From Eriocheir sinensis (Eukaryota; Arthropoda; Malacostraca; Decapoda; Varunidae), in NCBI RefSeq assembly GCF_024679095.1, contig NW_026111784.1, positions 69,501 through 133,500 on the forward strand: a stretch of DNA of 64,000 nucleotides, in the 5' to 3' direction. Below are positions 22,021-37,324 of this stretch, in pieces; the first letter of the stretch is position 1; every line of letters begins with the position of its first letter. The translations under genes were made by a program, and so were the position numbers. The notes below the pieces were generated by a model. It was given only the letters and a program-made list of their open reading frames with translations. It was not told the DNA's origin and made no database searches.

Positions 22021-22913
22021 CGCACTAATCTGACCCTAAAGGAAAGTGTCACTCTAAAGCTCAGTGCTAGGGAATCAGAAGGTGTCATGAGCTGTAGAGA
22101 GGCTTGGAGGTGTTATAACTATGCTAGTGAAAGGCTGGACTGCACAAATCTGACCCTGTAGGAAGGTGAATGTGAAGGAAAGTGGCACTCTCTGGCTCAG
22201 TGCTAGGGAATCAAAAGGTGCCATGTGCTGCAATGAGGCTTCGAGGTGTTATAACTATGCTAGTGAAAGGCTAGACTGCACTAATCTGACCCTGTAAAAA
22301 GGTGAAAGTGTAGGAAAGTGGCACTCTCTGGCTCAGTGCTAGGGAATCAAAAGGTGTCATGTGCTGCAGAGAGGCTTGGAGGTGTTATAATTATGATAGT
22401 GAACGACTGGACTGCACTAATCTCGCCCTCTAGGAGGGTGAAGTTGTAGGAAGGTGGCACTCTTTGACTCAGTGCTAGGGAATCAAAAGGTCGTATGAGC
22501 TGCAGAGAGGCTTGGAGGTTTTGTAACTATGCTAGTGAAAGGCTTGACTTCACTAATCTCATCCTGTAGGAAGCTGGCACTGCCTCAGTGCTAGGGAGTC
22601 ACAAGGTGTCATTTGCTGGAGAGAGGCTTGGATGTGTTATAACTATGCTAGTGTAAGCTGGACTGCACTAATCTGACCAGGTACGAAGGTGATTGTGTAG
22701 GAAGGTGGCACTCTCTGGCTCAGGGCTAGTGAATCAAAAGTGAAGGTGTCATGTACTATATAGAGGCTTGGAGGTGTCATAACTATGCTAATGAAAGGCT
22801 GGACTGCACTTATCTGACCCTGTAGGAAAGTAAAGGTGTAGGAAGGTGGCACTTTCTGGCTCAGTGCTAGGGAATCAGGTGTCATGTGCTGCAGAGAGGC
22901 TTGGAGGTGTTAT
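22021..22913. repeat. Satellite 2, third segment
   Basis: Monomers resume mid-unit at CGCACTAATCTGACCC directly after the 5' end of LINE A, and stop mid-unit at GGAGGTGTTAT before the captured gag fragment. No coding capacity. Confidence 0.93.
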
Positions 22914-23995
22914 CCAGGCTGTTGTCCAGGCAGCTGTAAAATACCAAACACTTCCACCCTCTCTTCCTCATCACTAATCTCTTGCTCCTCATCATCCACG
23001 CTATTTACTCTGCCTCGCCGTCGACACATTACATTCGCCTGGTGTGGCCTTTACGACTGCACCTGAAGCATTCCCTATCCTTAAATGGGCACTCCGTTGC
23101 CTTGTGGTAACTACTGCCACACCGATTACAAGCTACACTACTACGTGCCCCCTCACGAGGCAAGTACTTGTTTTGCAACCTGGCCTTGTCCCACCTGCTC
23201 GTTGGTTCTTTCTGGTCCCCGGGCTTCGTTCGCGGCGGCTCCACTCTGTTCACCTGGGCTTCTTTGTGCTCCCCTCCCAGCACCTTCGCCTCCGTGGTTG
23301 CTGCCTCCATCGATAATGCCAGTTTGCACGCTTTGTCCCAAGTTAAGTCGTCGCCCTCTCGTAACAGCCTCCGCCGGATCCGTTCGCTCGACACTCCACC
23401 GACGAATCTTTCTCGAAGCTGCTCTGTTAAGTTTGCCCCAAAGCTGCAGTTGGAAGCTTTCCTTTTCAGTCCTGCCACGTAATTGCTGATTGTCAGGGTT
23501 TCCCTTTGATTTTCAGAGTTGAATTTGAACCTTTCCACCACCACTGAAACTTTGGGCACATAGTGCTGGGTAGCGAGACGAATCAATTCCTTCAGTGTCC
23601 TCTCAGAGGGTTTCCCCAGGGCGCACAGGTTCCTCAGTAATTGATACACCGTCGGGCCGCAGACAGTCAGGAACAACGCCCGTTTCCGATTCTCCTCGGT
23701 GATATTTCTGACCTCCAGGAACTCTTCGAACCTTTCTGTATAGGCCTCGAAATCTTCTCCCTCTGAGTACTGCTCCATCGCTCCAATTATTGCTCCCATT
23801 CTCGTCCTCGGGGTTTCACTTGATTCCTTCAGAATCCCATCCTCGTCGCCCCGTGATGTGTGAATGACACACACGAAGGAGCGGGAGTTGCGATGTATTC
23901 TATAAAGAGGCCAGACAGGGAATGTCCGATCCTCGGGCCTTGGCAGTACATGTATCCTCGGATTGCTGTTCCGAAGATCAGCTCAGTGCTTCGGT
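22914..23995 (-). pseudogene. Captured Ty3/gypsy gag fragment with two CCHC knuckles
   Basis: A 281-codon minus frame (23874-23029) has the classic gag layout. MEQYSEGEDFEAYTERFEEF opens the capsid-like part, followed by the helical CGPTVYQLLRNL stretch, a basic linker and a first C-x2-C-x4-H-x4-C knuckle at 23089-23130. The second knuckle (from 23070) is cut by TAA at 23029-23031 exactly where its last cysteine is expected. An acidic linker, normally leading to protease, resumes in another frame downstream. The likely start is an internal ATG (MGAIIGAMEQ), not the first one. No LTR, protease or RT accompanies it, and satellite 2 flanks both ends. It is a different lineage from the gag at 1-1290 and from the element at 46019. 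Confidence 0.85.
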
Positions 23996-26900
23996 GCCGC
24001 TGAAGTGTAATGACTATACAACAGCTGGACTGCAGTAATCTGACACTGTAGAAAGGTGGCACTATCTGGCTCATTCATAGGGAATCAGAAGGTGTCATGT
24101 GCTGCAGAGAGGCTTGTAGGTGTTATACCTATGCTAGTGAAAGGCTGGACAGCACTAATCTGACCTGTAGGAATGTGGCACTCTCTGGCTCAATGCTCAG
24201 GAAAAAGAAGGTGCCATGTGCTGCAATGAGGCTTGGAGGTGTTATATCTATGCTAGTGAAATGCTGGACTGCACTAATCTAACCCTGTAGAAAAGTGGCA
24301 TTCTCAAGCTCAGTGATAGGGAATCTGAAGATGTCATGTGCTGCAGAGAGGCTTAGAGGTGTTATAACTATAATAGTGAACGACTGGACTGCACTAATCT
24401 GGCTCTCTAGGAAGGTGAAGTTCTAGGAACGTGGCACTCTTTGGTTCAAAGGGAATCAAAAGGTCGTATATGCTGCAGAGAGGCTTGGAGGTGTTACAGC
24501 TATGGTAGTGAAAGGCTGGACAGCACTAATCTGACCTGTAGGAATGTGGCACTCTCTGGCTCAAAGGGAATCAAAAGGTCGTATATGCTGCAGAGAGGCT
24601 TGGAGGTGTTACAGCTATGTTAGTGAAAGGCTGGACTGCACTAATCTGACGAAGGTGAAGGTGTAGGAAGGTGGGACTCTCTGGCTTAGTGCTAGGGAAT
24701 CAGAATGTGTCATGTGCTGCAGAGAGACTTGGAGGTGTTATAATTATGCTGCTGAGAGGCTGGACTGTACTAATCTGACCCTGTACGAAAGTGAAGATGT
24801 AGGAAGGTGGCACTGCCAAGCACTGTGCTAGGAAATTAGAATGTGTCATGTGCGGCAGGGAGGCTTGGAGGTGATATAACTATGCTAGTGAAAGGCTGGA
24901 CTGCACTTTTCTGAGGTTGTAGGAAGGTGAAGGTCTAGTAAGTTGGCACTATCTGGCTCTGTACGTGCTAAGGAATCAGAAGGTGTCATGTGCTACAGAG
25001 AGGCTTGAAAGGTGTTTAAACTAGGCTAGTGAAAGGCTGGACTGCACTATTTTGTCCCTGTAGGAAGGTGGCACTCTCTGGTTCAGTGCTAGGGAATCAG
25101 AAGGTGTCATGTGCTGCAGAGCGGCTTGGAAGTGTTATAACTATATTAGTGAAAGGATGGACTGCACTAATCTGACCCTGTAGGAAGGTACAGGTGTAGA
25201 AAGGTCAATCTCAGTGCTAGGGAATCAGAAGGTGTCATGTGCTACAGAGTAGCTTGGAAGGTTTATAACTATGCTAGTGAAACGCTGGACTGCACTAATC
25301 TGACCCCTTAGGAAGGAGAAGGTGTAGAAAGATGGCACTCTCAAGGTCAGTGCTAGGGAATCAGAAGGTGTCATGTGCTGCAGAAAGGCTCGGAGGTGTT
25401 ATAACATGCTAATGAGAGGCTTGACTGAACTAATCTGACCCTGTAAAAAGCTGAAAGTTTAGGAAAGTGGCACTCTCTGGCACAGGGTTAGGGAATCAGA
25501 AGGTGTCATGTGCTGCAGAGAGGCTTGGAAGTGATATAAATATGATAGTGAAAGGCTGGACAACACTAATCTAACCTGTAAGAAGGTGGCACTCTCTGGC
25601 TCAGGGCTAGTGAATCAAAAGGTGTCATGTGCTACAGAGTAGCTTGGAAGTTTTATAACTATGCTAGTGAAACGCTGGACTGCACTAATCTGACCCCTTA
25701 GGAAGGAGAAGGTGTAGGAAGATGGCACTCTCAAGGTCAGTGCTAGGGAATCAGAAGGTGTCATGTGCTGCAGAGAGGCTTGGAAGTGATATAAATATGA
25801 TAGTGAAAGGCTGGACAACACTAATCTAACCTGTAAGAAGGTGGCACTCTCTGGCTCAGTGCTAAGGAATCAGAAGGTGCCATGTGCTGCAGAGGGGCTT
25901 GGAGGTGTTATAACGATGCTAGTGAAAGGCAGGACCGCACTAATCTGACCCTGTAGGAAGGAGAAGGTGTAGGAAGATGGCACTCTCAAGGTCAGTGCTA
26001 GGGAATCAGAAGGTGCCGTGTGCTGCAGAGAGGCTTGGAGGTGTTATAACGATGCTAGTGAAAGGCAGGACTGCACTAATCTGACTCTGTAGGAAGGTGT
26101 AGGTGTAGGAAGGTGGCACTCTCTGGTTATGTGTTAGGGAATCAGAAGGTGTCATGTGCTGCAGAGAGGCTTGGGGATGTTAAAACTATGCTAGTGAAAT
26201 GCTGGACTCCAGTAACCTGATTATGTAGGGAGGTGAAGGTGTAGGAAGGTGGCACTCACCGGCTCAGTCCTAGAAAATCAGAAGGTGTCATGTTCTGCAG
26301 AGATGCTTGGAGGTGTTATAACTATGCTAGTGAAAGGCTGGACTGCACTAATCTGACCCTGTAGGCAGGTGGCACACTCAAGCTATGTGCTACGGAATCA
26401 GAATGTGTCATGTGCTGCGGAGAGGATTGGAGGTGTTATAACTACTGGCTGGACAGCAGTAATTTGACAATGTAGGAAGGTGGCACTCTCTGGCTCAGTG
26501 CTAGAGAGTCTGAAGCTACCTAGTGCTGCAGAAAGGCTTGGAGGTGTTATAACAATGCTACTCAGAAGCTGGACTGCACTAATCAGACCCTGTAGGAAGG
26601 TGAAGGTTTAAGAGGGTGGCACTCTCTGGCTCAATTCTAAGGAATCAGAAGGTTTTCATGTGCTTCAGAGAAGCTTAGAGATGTTATAACTATGCTAGTA
26701 AAATGCTGGACTGCACAAATCTGATCCTGCAGGAAGGCACCACTCTCAAGGTCAAGGCTAGGGAATCAGGAGGTGTCATGTGCTGCAGAAAGGCCTGGAG
26801 GTGTAATAACTATGTTAGTGAAAGGCTAGACTGAACTAATCTGACCCTTAAAGAAGGTGAAGGTGTTAGAAGGTGGCACTCTGCATCTGTGCTGGGAAAT

Positions 26901-29036
26901 CAGAAGGTGTCTTGTGCTGCAGAGGAGCTTGGAGGTGTTACAACTATGCTAGTGAAAGGCTGGACTGCACTAATTTGTCCCTGTAGGAAGGTGAAAGTGT
27001 AGGAAGTTGGCACTCTCAAGCTCAGTGCTAGGGAATCAGAAGGTGTCATTTGCAGCAAAGAGGTTTGGAGGTGTTATACCTATGCTGGTGAAAGGCTGGA
27101 CTGCAGTAATCTGACTCTGTAGAAAGGTGGCATACTCTGTCTCAGTGCTAGGGAATCAGAAGGTGTCATGTACTGCCTAGAGGCTTGGATGTGTTATAAG
27201 TATGCTAGTGAAAGGTTGAACTAAACTAATCTGACCCTTTTGGAAGGGGAAGGTGTAAGAAGGTGGCACTCTCAAGCTATGTGCTAGGGAATTAGAAGGT
27301 GTCATGTGCTGCAGAGAGGCTTGGAAGAGTTTTAACAATGGTACTAATAGCCTGGACTGGACTAATCTGACCCTGTTGGAAGGTGAAGGTGTAGGAAGGT
27401 GGCACTCTCTCACTCAGTACTAGGGAATCAGAAGGTGTCATGTGCTGCAGAGAGGTTTGCAGATGTTATAATTATGCTAGTGAAAGGCTGGACTGCACTA
27501 ATCTGACCCCGTAGGAAGGTGAAGGTGTATGAAGGTGTAACTCTCAAGCTCAGTGATAGGGAATCAGAAGGTGCCATGTGCTGCATAAAGGATTGGAGGT
27601 GTTATAACTATGCTAGTGAAAACCTGGACTGCACTACTCTGACCCTGTAGGAAGGTGTAGCTATAGGAAGGTTTCACTCTCTGGCTCAGTGCAGGGGAAT
27701 CAGAAGATGTCATGTGCTATAGAGTAACTTGGAGGTGTTATAACTATGCTAGTGGAAGGCTGAACTGCACTAATCTGACCCTATAGGAAGGTGGCACTGT
27801 AAGGCTCAGTGCTAGGGAATCAAAAGGTGTCATGTGCTGCAGAGAGGCTTGGAGGTATTTTAACTAGTCTAGTGAAAGGTTGGACTGCACTAATCTGACC
27901 CTATAGGAAGGTTGCACTTTCTGGCTCAGTGCAAAGGAATCAGCAGTTGTTATGTGCTGCATAGAGGCTCTGAGGTGTTATAACTATGCTAGTGAACGGT
28001 TGGAATGCACTAATCTGACCCTATAGAAGGTTGGCACTCTCTGGCTTAGTGTTAGGGAATCAGAAGGTGTCCTGTGCTGCAGAGAGGCTTGGAGGTGTTA
28101 TAGCTATGCTAGTGAAAGGTTGGACTGCACTAATTTGACCCTGTTGGAATGCGCAACTGTAGGAGGGTGGCACTCTCTGGCTCAGTGTTAGGGAGTCAGA
28201 AGATGTCATGTGCTGCAGAGAGGCTTGGAGGTGTTATAACTATGCTAGTGAAAGGCTGGACTGCACTATTCTGAACCTGTAGGAAGGTGAAGGCGTAGGA
28301 ATGTGGCACTCTCTGGCTCAGTGCTAGGGAATCAGAAGGTGTCATGTGCTGCAGAAAGTCTTGTAGGTGTTATAACTATGCTAGTGAAAGGCTGGACTGC
28401 ACTAATCTGACCCTGTAGGAAGGTGGCACTCACTGGCTTCGTGCTAGGGAATCAGAAGGTGTCATGTGCTGCAGAGAGGCATGGAGGCGTTATTCCTGTG
28501 CTGCTGAAAGGCTGGACTGCACTAATATGACCCTGTAGGGAGGTTAAGGCGTCGGGAGGTGGCACTCTCAAGCTCTGTGATAGGGAATCAAAAGGTGTCA
28601 TGTGCTGCAGAGAGGCTTGGAGGTGTGATAACTATACTAGTGATAGGCTGGACTGCACTAATCTGACACTTTAGAAAGGTGATGGTGTAGGAATGTAGGA
28701 ATTCGCTGGCTCAGTGGTAGGTGATCAGAAGGTGTAATGTGCTTCAGAGAGGCTCGGATGTGTTATAACTATGCTAGTGTAATCTGGACTGCACTGATCT
28801 GACCCTGTATGTAGGTGGCACTCTCTGGCTTAGGGCTAGTGAATCAGAAGGTGTCATGTGCTGTAGAGTGTCTTGGAGGTGGTATAACCATGCTAGTGAA
28901 AGGCTGGACTGCACTGATCTGATCCTGTTGGAAGGCGAAGGTGTAGGAAGGTGACACTCTCAAGCTCTGTGCTAGGGAATCATAAGGTTTCATGTACTGC
29001 AGAGAGGCTTGGAGGTCTTATAACTATGCTAGTGTG
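23996..29036. repeat. Satellite 2, fourth and longest segment
   Basis: About 40 monomers in the same orientation. Young duplications are visible: a 115-bp tandem pair at about 24451/24566, and an identical stretch of about 100 bp beginning GTGTCATGTGCTGCAGAGAG at 25501 and 25756. The CTACAGAGTAGC variant occurs at 25231 and 25621 (offset 390). Offsets near one, two and three monomers fit unequal exchange. The array ends abruptly near 29036. Confidence 0.94.
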
Positions 29037-29371
29037 TTGCCTTCAGCCTCGATCCTCTGTTTTTAATATATTACTATTAAGTGAGTTACATAGTTGTTAG
29101 GGTTACGCAATACAATGTTAAATTATGATAAAGTTTATTCACATTCTGTTGGTGTATAATGGTAGCGAACCTATTCAAGTTAAGTAGCAATATTATTTAC
29201 ACTTCATCATTCTGTTGGTAATGATAGCGAGCTTATTGAAGTTAATTAACAATGCTATTGACAACTCACTCTGTTGGTAATGGAAGCGAGCTTTCACCGA
29301 AGTACTCTACAATACTGATTAGAACTCGTCATTCCAATCACCAGAAGGGCCTACCCATATGGGATAATTTC

Positions 29372-29374
<3 letters not shown>
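29037..29374. repeat. Degenerate about 70-bp repeats, three copies
   Basis: After the satellite ends, a motif with CTGTTGGT, AATGATAGCGAGC and ATTGAAGTTAA occurs three times between about 29145 and 29310, at roughly 60-75-bp spacing. No coding frame or known element recognised. Confidence 0.6.
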
Positions 29375-29467
<93 letters not shown>

Positions 29468-29478
29468 TAGATAGATAG

Positions 29479-29536
<58 letters not shown>

Positions 29537-29575
29537 CTCTCTATCTATATATATATATATATATAAGATAGATGA

Positions 29576-29630
<55 letters not shown>

Positions 29631-29700
29631 TAGATATAGATATATAGATATATAGATATAAAGATATAGATATAGTAGATAGATAGATATAGATATAGAG
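29375..29700. repeat. Compound (AT)n / (GATA)n microsatellite
   Basis: About 90 bp of pure AT repeat, then alternating (GATA)n, (AT)n and ATAGAT blocks to about 29700. Long open frames here are translations of simple repeats only. Confidence 0.97.
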
Positions 29701-30218
29701 TCCTGGCAATAGCTATCAAAAACTTCCCTAGTCAAATTTCTATGGTGCAGAATTATACAAAAAAAATGTCTCCCTTCAACCAGCGATCGATATGTGTTCA
29801 CAAAGATGAGCATGGGGGAAGGTATTGGTGTGGGGTTAAGATACCAAGGGGGTGATCATAAGCCCACACAAAAGGGGATGTTCACGTACTACATTGTGAC
29901 ACACAACAAGTGAGGTACCAGGTCAGTCAGTATGCTAGGGAACTTGTGGGGGTGAGGTCGAGACGGTGTGTGTCAACTCAACTCTTTAAGTAACCTTAAC
30001 ATTGTATCTATATAACACTAACAAGCTTGGTGACTAGGAGCTGGGTTCAACGTATCAGTAGGGATGAGGTCGAGACGGTGAGTGAGGGAGACTCTCTCAC
30101 ACAGTCGGCTTCTTACCTCTTCCCACTGCCCGCGGGTAGCCAGAGGCTAGTGAACGCATTGATCGGTGGTTTAGTTAACATCCAATTGGCTTGTTCCGCT
30201 GTTCAGAAAGAGTTTCGA
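29701..30218. other. No gene recognised
   Basis: Unique-looking sequence. The motif GAGGTCGAGACGGTG occurs twice (about 29954 and 30066) about 110 bp apart, suggesting an old partial tandem duplication. No splice-flanked exon or transposon terminus seen. Confidence 0.4.
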
Positions 30219-30331
30219 AGCAAGGGAATCAGAATGTGTCATGTGCTGCAGAGAGACTTGGAGGTGTTTTAACTATGCTAGTGAAAGGCTGGACTGCACT
30301 ACTCTGTCCCTGTAGGAAGGTGAAGGTGTAC
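30219..30331. repeat. Solitary satellite 2 monomer
   Basis: One monomer (GGGAATCAGAATGTGTCATG, then GGACTGCACT and GTAGGAAGGTGAAGGTGTAC) lies 1.2 kb outside the array and directly abuts the 3' end of the LINE at 30332. The region 29037-30218 may therefore be an insertion into the old array edge. Confidence 0.85.
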
Positions 30332-31913
30332 AAAGAACAAAAATGAAGAACAAACAACAGCAGACCTGATGGTTCTTACGAGGCTGTTTGCGACAAGCTA
30401 CACTAACTATCTAATCAAAGGTGGAAGATGAAGGACAGCAAAGGCGAAGGCTCCTCCCCACCCCCCATCCCTCCAGCCAAAGCTGGCAGGAAAGGAAAAA
30501 AGAACCATGCAGCATGGAAAGAGGAAAGAGGAAAGAACTACCATTACTGCTACCACTAACTGGGCGATAAAAGCGGACAAGGACACCAGTATTCGAAAAA
30601 CTTAACGTTATTATGACAATGAGTAATATCTTAGTTGCTGATTGGATTCAAAATACTTGTCTAATCTATTCTTGAAAGCCGTAACTGTTGTACTATCAAC
30701 GACATCACAGGGTAGAGAGCTCCAAACATTAACAACTCGATTGAAAAAGAAGTGTTTAGCTTCGTGCGACGAGAATCTTTTACCACTTATTCTCAAATTT
30801 TGATTTCTACTTGTTCTATCTGATCGATCAATTGTAAAGTAATCTTCCGCATTAATATCACTGAATCCTTTAAACATTTTAAACACTTCTATTAGATCGC
30901 CTCGCATTCTTCGTTTTGATAGGCTGAATAAATTTACTTATTTAAGCCTTTGTTCATATGACAAATTTTTCAACCTAGGAATCATCTTTGTTACTCTTCT
31001 TTTCTATGTCTTTTCTGTAATAGTGAGACCAAAACTGTACACAGTACTCTAGACGGGGTCGAACCAACGAATTATACAGTTTTAATTACTTTTTCCGATT
31101 TATTATTAAAGACTCGTCCGATAAAGCCAAACAATTTGTTTGGAGTTTTAACTACCTCTGAACAATGCTGACCGGGCTTTAAATCGCTTGATATAGTGAT
31201 TCCAAGATCCTTTTCTTTACTTACTGCAGAAAGTTGTAGGCCATTCATTACGTACCGAACGCGATTGTTATTTGTTTCCGATGTGCAACACTTTACATTT
31301 GTCAACGTTTAATTTCATTTGCCATTGATTGGCCCAACGTGCAAGTCGATCTAGATCTGATTGTAAAGCTTCTTCGTCGAGTGTCGCAGTTACTTTACTA
31401 GCAAATTTTTGTATCATCAGCAAATTTTGATACTTTGCAAGTGAGCCCATCATCGATATCATTAACATAAATTAAGAAGAGCATGGGGCCAAGCACTGAT
31501 CCTTGAGGTGCGCCGCTTCTGACATCGAGCCAGTTAGATGTAACATCGTTTATAACTACTCTCTGTTTCCGCTCAGAGAGCCAGTCCACAAGCCAATTGT
31601 GAATGTTACCCGAAATACCGTGCGCCAGTAGTTGGTTGAGCAATCGTTGGTGGGGGACCTTATCAAATGCCTTTTGAAAATCCAGATATATGATATCTAC
31701 TGATCTGCTTTCATCGAACACTTCAAAAATATAATGAAAAAAATGAAGTAAGTTAGTTAAACACGAACGTTTACTACGGAAGCCATGTTGCGAGTTATTT
31801 ATTATATTATTTTCTTCGAAGAATTTCACCATATTGTCGCGAATGATAGTCTCCATTAAATTACAAACAATCGATGTCAGGCTAATTGGTCGCAGATAAA
31901 AAAAAAATGTCAA
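30332..31913 (-). pseudogene. CR1/L2-like LINE (LINE B), copy 1, 5' truncated
   Basis: Minus-strand frames read in order: RPISLTSIVCNLMETI, DFQKAFDKVPHQRLLN, GAPQGSVLGPMLFLIYVNDI, a KFADDTK catalytic box (31413-31424), DKCKVLHIGNK, and then the C-terminal RRMRGDLIEVFKMFKG and FFNRVV stretches of the RT tail. FADD in place of YADD is common in this superfamily. Several frameshifts and stops separate the pieces. The 3' UTR (30332-30600) is shared with the second copy at 37325-38074, confirming the family boundary. The endonuclease is missing. Confidence 0.88.
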
Positions 31914-32011
31914 TTTTCAGAACGTCACAGTTGTCTTGTTTGTTTGTGGCTGAGAACGTAAGTTTAACCCGTTTAACTTTCCGACAGGTGTGCTAATAAA
32001 TTATAACTCCC

Positions 32012-32340
32012 TGCCTCTTTTGCCTGTTTGTTGCTCAGATGAATACATCCCTGCCTGTCTAATCCACCATTTAGGAGTTTTTAACTCAGGAAATCAGTTG
32101 CTTTGCTTGTGTTTTTCAATTGACACAACCCACCCGTCTAACCTTATCCATTCAGGTGTGTTAAGTCAGACATCCACTCTTTTATTTGTTTGTTGCTAAG
32201 AAGAACACAACCCCACCTGTCGAACCTCATCCACTCAGGTGTGTTAAGTCAGACACCCACCCTTTTATTTGTTTGTTGCTAAGACGAACACAACACCACC
32301 TGTCTAGCCTCATCCACTCAGGTGTGATATTTAGGCACAA
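32012..32340. repeat. About 83-bp minisatellite, about four degenerate copies
   Basis: Repeated landmarks are TTTGTTTGTTGCTAAGA, CACAACCCCACCTGTC and CATCCACTCAGGTGTGTTAA. The two clearest copies end at 32200 and 32283 (period 83). The earlier copies are more diverged. Confidence 0.85.
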
Positions 32341-33254
32341 ACCTTGTCTTGAGAGGGAAGGCGATCCCACCGCCGCCACTAGACCATTAACCATCACCAC
32401 CACCATCACCACTATCTCTTTCATCATATTTATTACCACTCCTTCGCTATCATCACCACTATCACTGCTCCAAACACTACCACCTCAATCCCGCCGCCAC
32501 TAGACCACTAGACGAAGAGAGGAGGAGGACGAAGAAAGGAGGAGGACGACGAGTTGAGGAGGACGAGGAGGAGTAGGAGTATAGGAAAATAATTCTGCCT
32601 TGGCAACGGGAACAGAGCAACATCAAGTGGCGGTGCAACATTAAGGGAACGTCACCACGTTCAGAGTGTTGCGACTCGTGTGTGTTGCGAGGTGAAGGAC
32701 GCCTGACACCACTGACACCGCCACTGTCACTCCTCATGTGGCTGCTGCTTGCTTCCTCCTCCTTAATCTGCCCTTGCCTTCTCTCCCTCCCTTACTTTTA
32801 TCCTCTTCCTTCACCTCCTCTTTATGTCCTTCCTTGCCTCTTTCTTTCCCTCTCCTATGTCATCCTCTCCTCTCATCTCCTCCCCTCTCCTTTTCCCTTA
32901 CCCCCTCCCTTGCTTCCCTCTGTCCTGGAAGCTGGAAAGGTGACAAGCAGGTGTTATGGGAGGAAGGGGGGAGGGGGGAAGAGGCGGAGGGGGAAGGGGG
33001 TCGTCTGGATGCTTTACCAACACTAAAATGGTCTTTATACTGTCAGGTCCAAAGAGGTGTTGTGATGGCAGTAACACTCGCCTTTACGTGCTAACACCGC
33101 CATCACCGCTGACGTGTTACTGCTGCCACCACCACCGCCACCACCACCACTACTACGACCAAAATGTACATACACTAACTCCATCATTGTAATGCCGGGA
33201 TGTGTAGGGAGGAGGAAAAACTTAAAGATATAAAACAAAAGACCAGAGGGTACG
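32341..33254. other. No gene recognised; low-complexity tracts
   Basis: Contains a purine-rich GAGGAG tract (about 32511-32590), a pyrimidine-rich CTCCT/CTTCC stretch (about 32740-32930), a G-rich stretch (about 32955-33000) and short CCA repeats (about 33125-33150). Open frames across it are compositional. No supported exon. Confidence 0.5.
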
Positions 33255-33365
33255 TCATTGTAAGTGATTATAAGTATCTATAAGTGAGTATAAGTGATTA
33301 CAAGTAGTTATAAGTGATCATAAGTAGTTAGTTATAAGTGATTATCAGTCATTATAAGGCCATCA
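33255..33365. repeat. Short tandem repeat of TATAAGTGA-like units
   Basis: About ten imperfect 10-11-bp units of the form TATAAGTGAT or TATAAGTAGT in a row. The next stretch (33366-33701) is AT-rich, with no gene recognised. Confidence 0.8.
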
Positions 33366-33701
33366 TAGGTATGTGATTAATTATAAGAAGCTATCTTTAA
33401 TCACAACCTATGACACTATGTATCGGAAAGCTTGGGTTGTCTATATATTGTATAACATAACAAATCCCCCCTCAGACTTCAATTACACAATGTGGTGCAA
33501 TACTTCACGCCACTGTACCGCCAGAATTCAGCGTCAGCCGTCCCTCGAAGCAGTTGCCAGCCACCTTGTTTGTAAATGTCTTATCTGATAAAGTCATCCA
33601 CCTTACATAGATTTTTTTCGCAGCTCCAAAAGTAAATTTCGTCACCTTGCAAGTTAAGAGATCATAACCCATATGTACTACTTGCCCCCCCCTTTTCCCG
33701 C

Positions 33702-33970
33702 TGTTACGGGACGCCGCTCTCGCCGCAGGCGAGTATAAAAACTCGGGGTGGCTTTTCCCGGGCATCACTTGCCCTCTCACCCAACTGTTGTGCCCACAGG
33801 TACATACGTGACTCTCCCTCATCCCCCCATTTTTTCCCCCTACGTGCTCCCCAGTGTTAGTTATCGTCTCCCCTTTAACTAACCTGTGTCTTAATTATCA
33901 TGTCAATGCATTTCTGATCCTATTAAGTTAAATAGATCACTCGCCCGCTCACCCAACTGTTGTGCCCACA
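33702..33970 (+). mobile_element. Possible solo or 5' LTR of a retroelement
   Basis: Begins TGTTACGGG and ends GTGCCCACA (TG...CA termini, 269 bp). A TATA-like box lies in a small palindrome (GAGTATAAAAACTC, about 33730). The bases after the end, GGTTTGGCGGCC, resemble a tRNA primer-binding site two bases past an LTR. A motif of about 25 bases with ACCCAACTGTTGTGCCCACA occurs twice (about 33780 and 33952). No second LTR or internal gene is present, so this is suggestive only. Confidence 0.3.
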
Positions 33971-35594
<1,624 letters not shown>

Positions 35595-35602
35595 GTTTAA
35601 AC

Positions 35603-35739
35603 CAGGGGTGTCAAACTCATGGCCCGCGGTATCACGATAACTTCAATCTTGTTAATGTATTTTCTACCCTTGTTGGCCCCCATGGCGGCACTTCAGAGTA
35701 TGAACTGGCCCTCGAAGGGTTTTGAGTTTGACACCCCTG
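35603..35739. mobile_element. hAT-type MITE (137 bp)
   Basis: Perfect 17-bp terminal inverted repeats: CAGGGGTGTCAAACTCA at the left and TGAGTTTGACACCCCTG at the right. It is flanked by an exact 8-bp target-site duplication GTTTAAAC (35595-35602 and 35740-35747). The 8-bp duplication and CAGGGG termini are characteristic of hAT-superfamily non-autonomous elements. There is no coding capacity; it needs a transposase in trans. The target is itself a palindrome in a stretch rich in the same motif. Confidence 0.92.
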
Positions 35740-35747
35740 GTTTAAAC

Positions 35748-35920
35748 CGCCAACCCTGCTGTACATAATTAAAATCTTACATATAGATAAAACCACAATA
35801 CTGAGAAACTAACAAAGATACACACAAAAGAAAAAAATGGTTTTGTTAGTTGGTTTAAACCAGTGTTTTTTTATTGGTTTAAACCACACTTTAAACCATT
35901 TGGTTTAAACCGCCAACCCT
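35748..35920. repeat. Duplicated segment rich in GGTTTAAACC palindromes
   Basis: Repeats the flank at about 35505-35600 (AAACCA...AATAC...AAACTA, then TTTAAACC), with GGTTTAAACC-type motifs at about 35852, 35875 and 35898. GTTTAAACCGCCAACCCTG occurs at both 35740 and 35901. It may be the ends of an undescribed palindromic element. Confidence 0.6.
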
Positions 35921-37260
<1,340 letters not shown>

Positions 37261-37324
37261 GTAAGACACTCTGGGCAGCGGGCGGCACCACCACCACCTT
37301 TCGAACACAAAGGAACACAAAGGA

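Noticed and set aside
29351..29813. Tyr/Ile-rich frames over the AT/GATA tract
   Set aside because: Simple-repeat translations.
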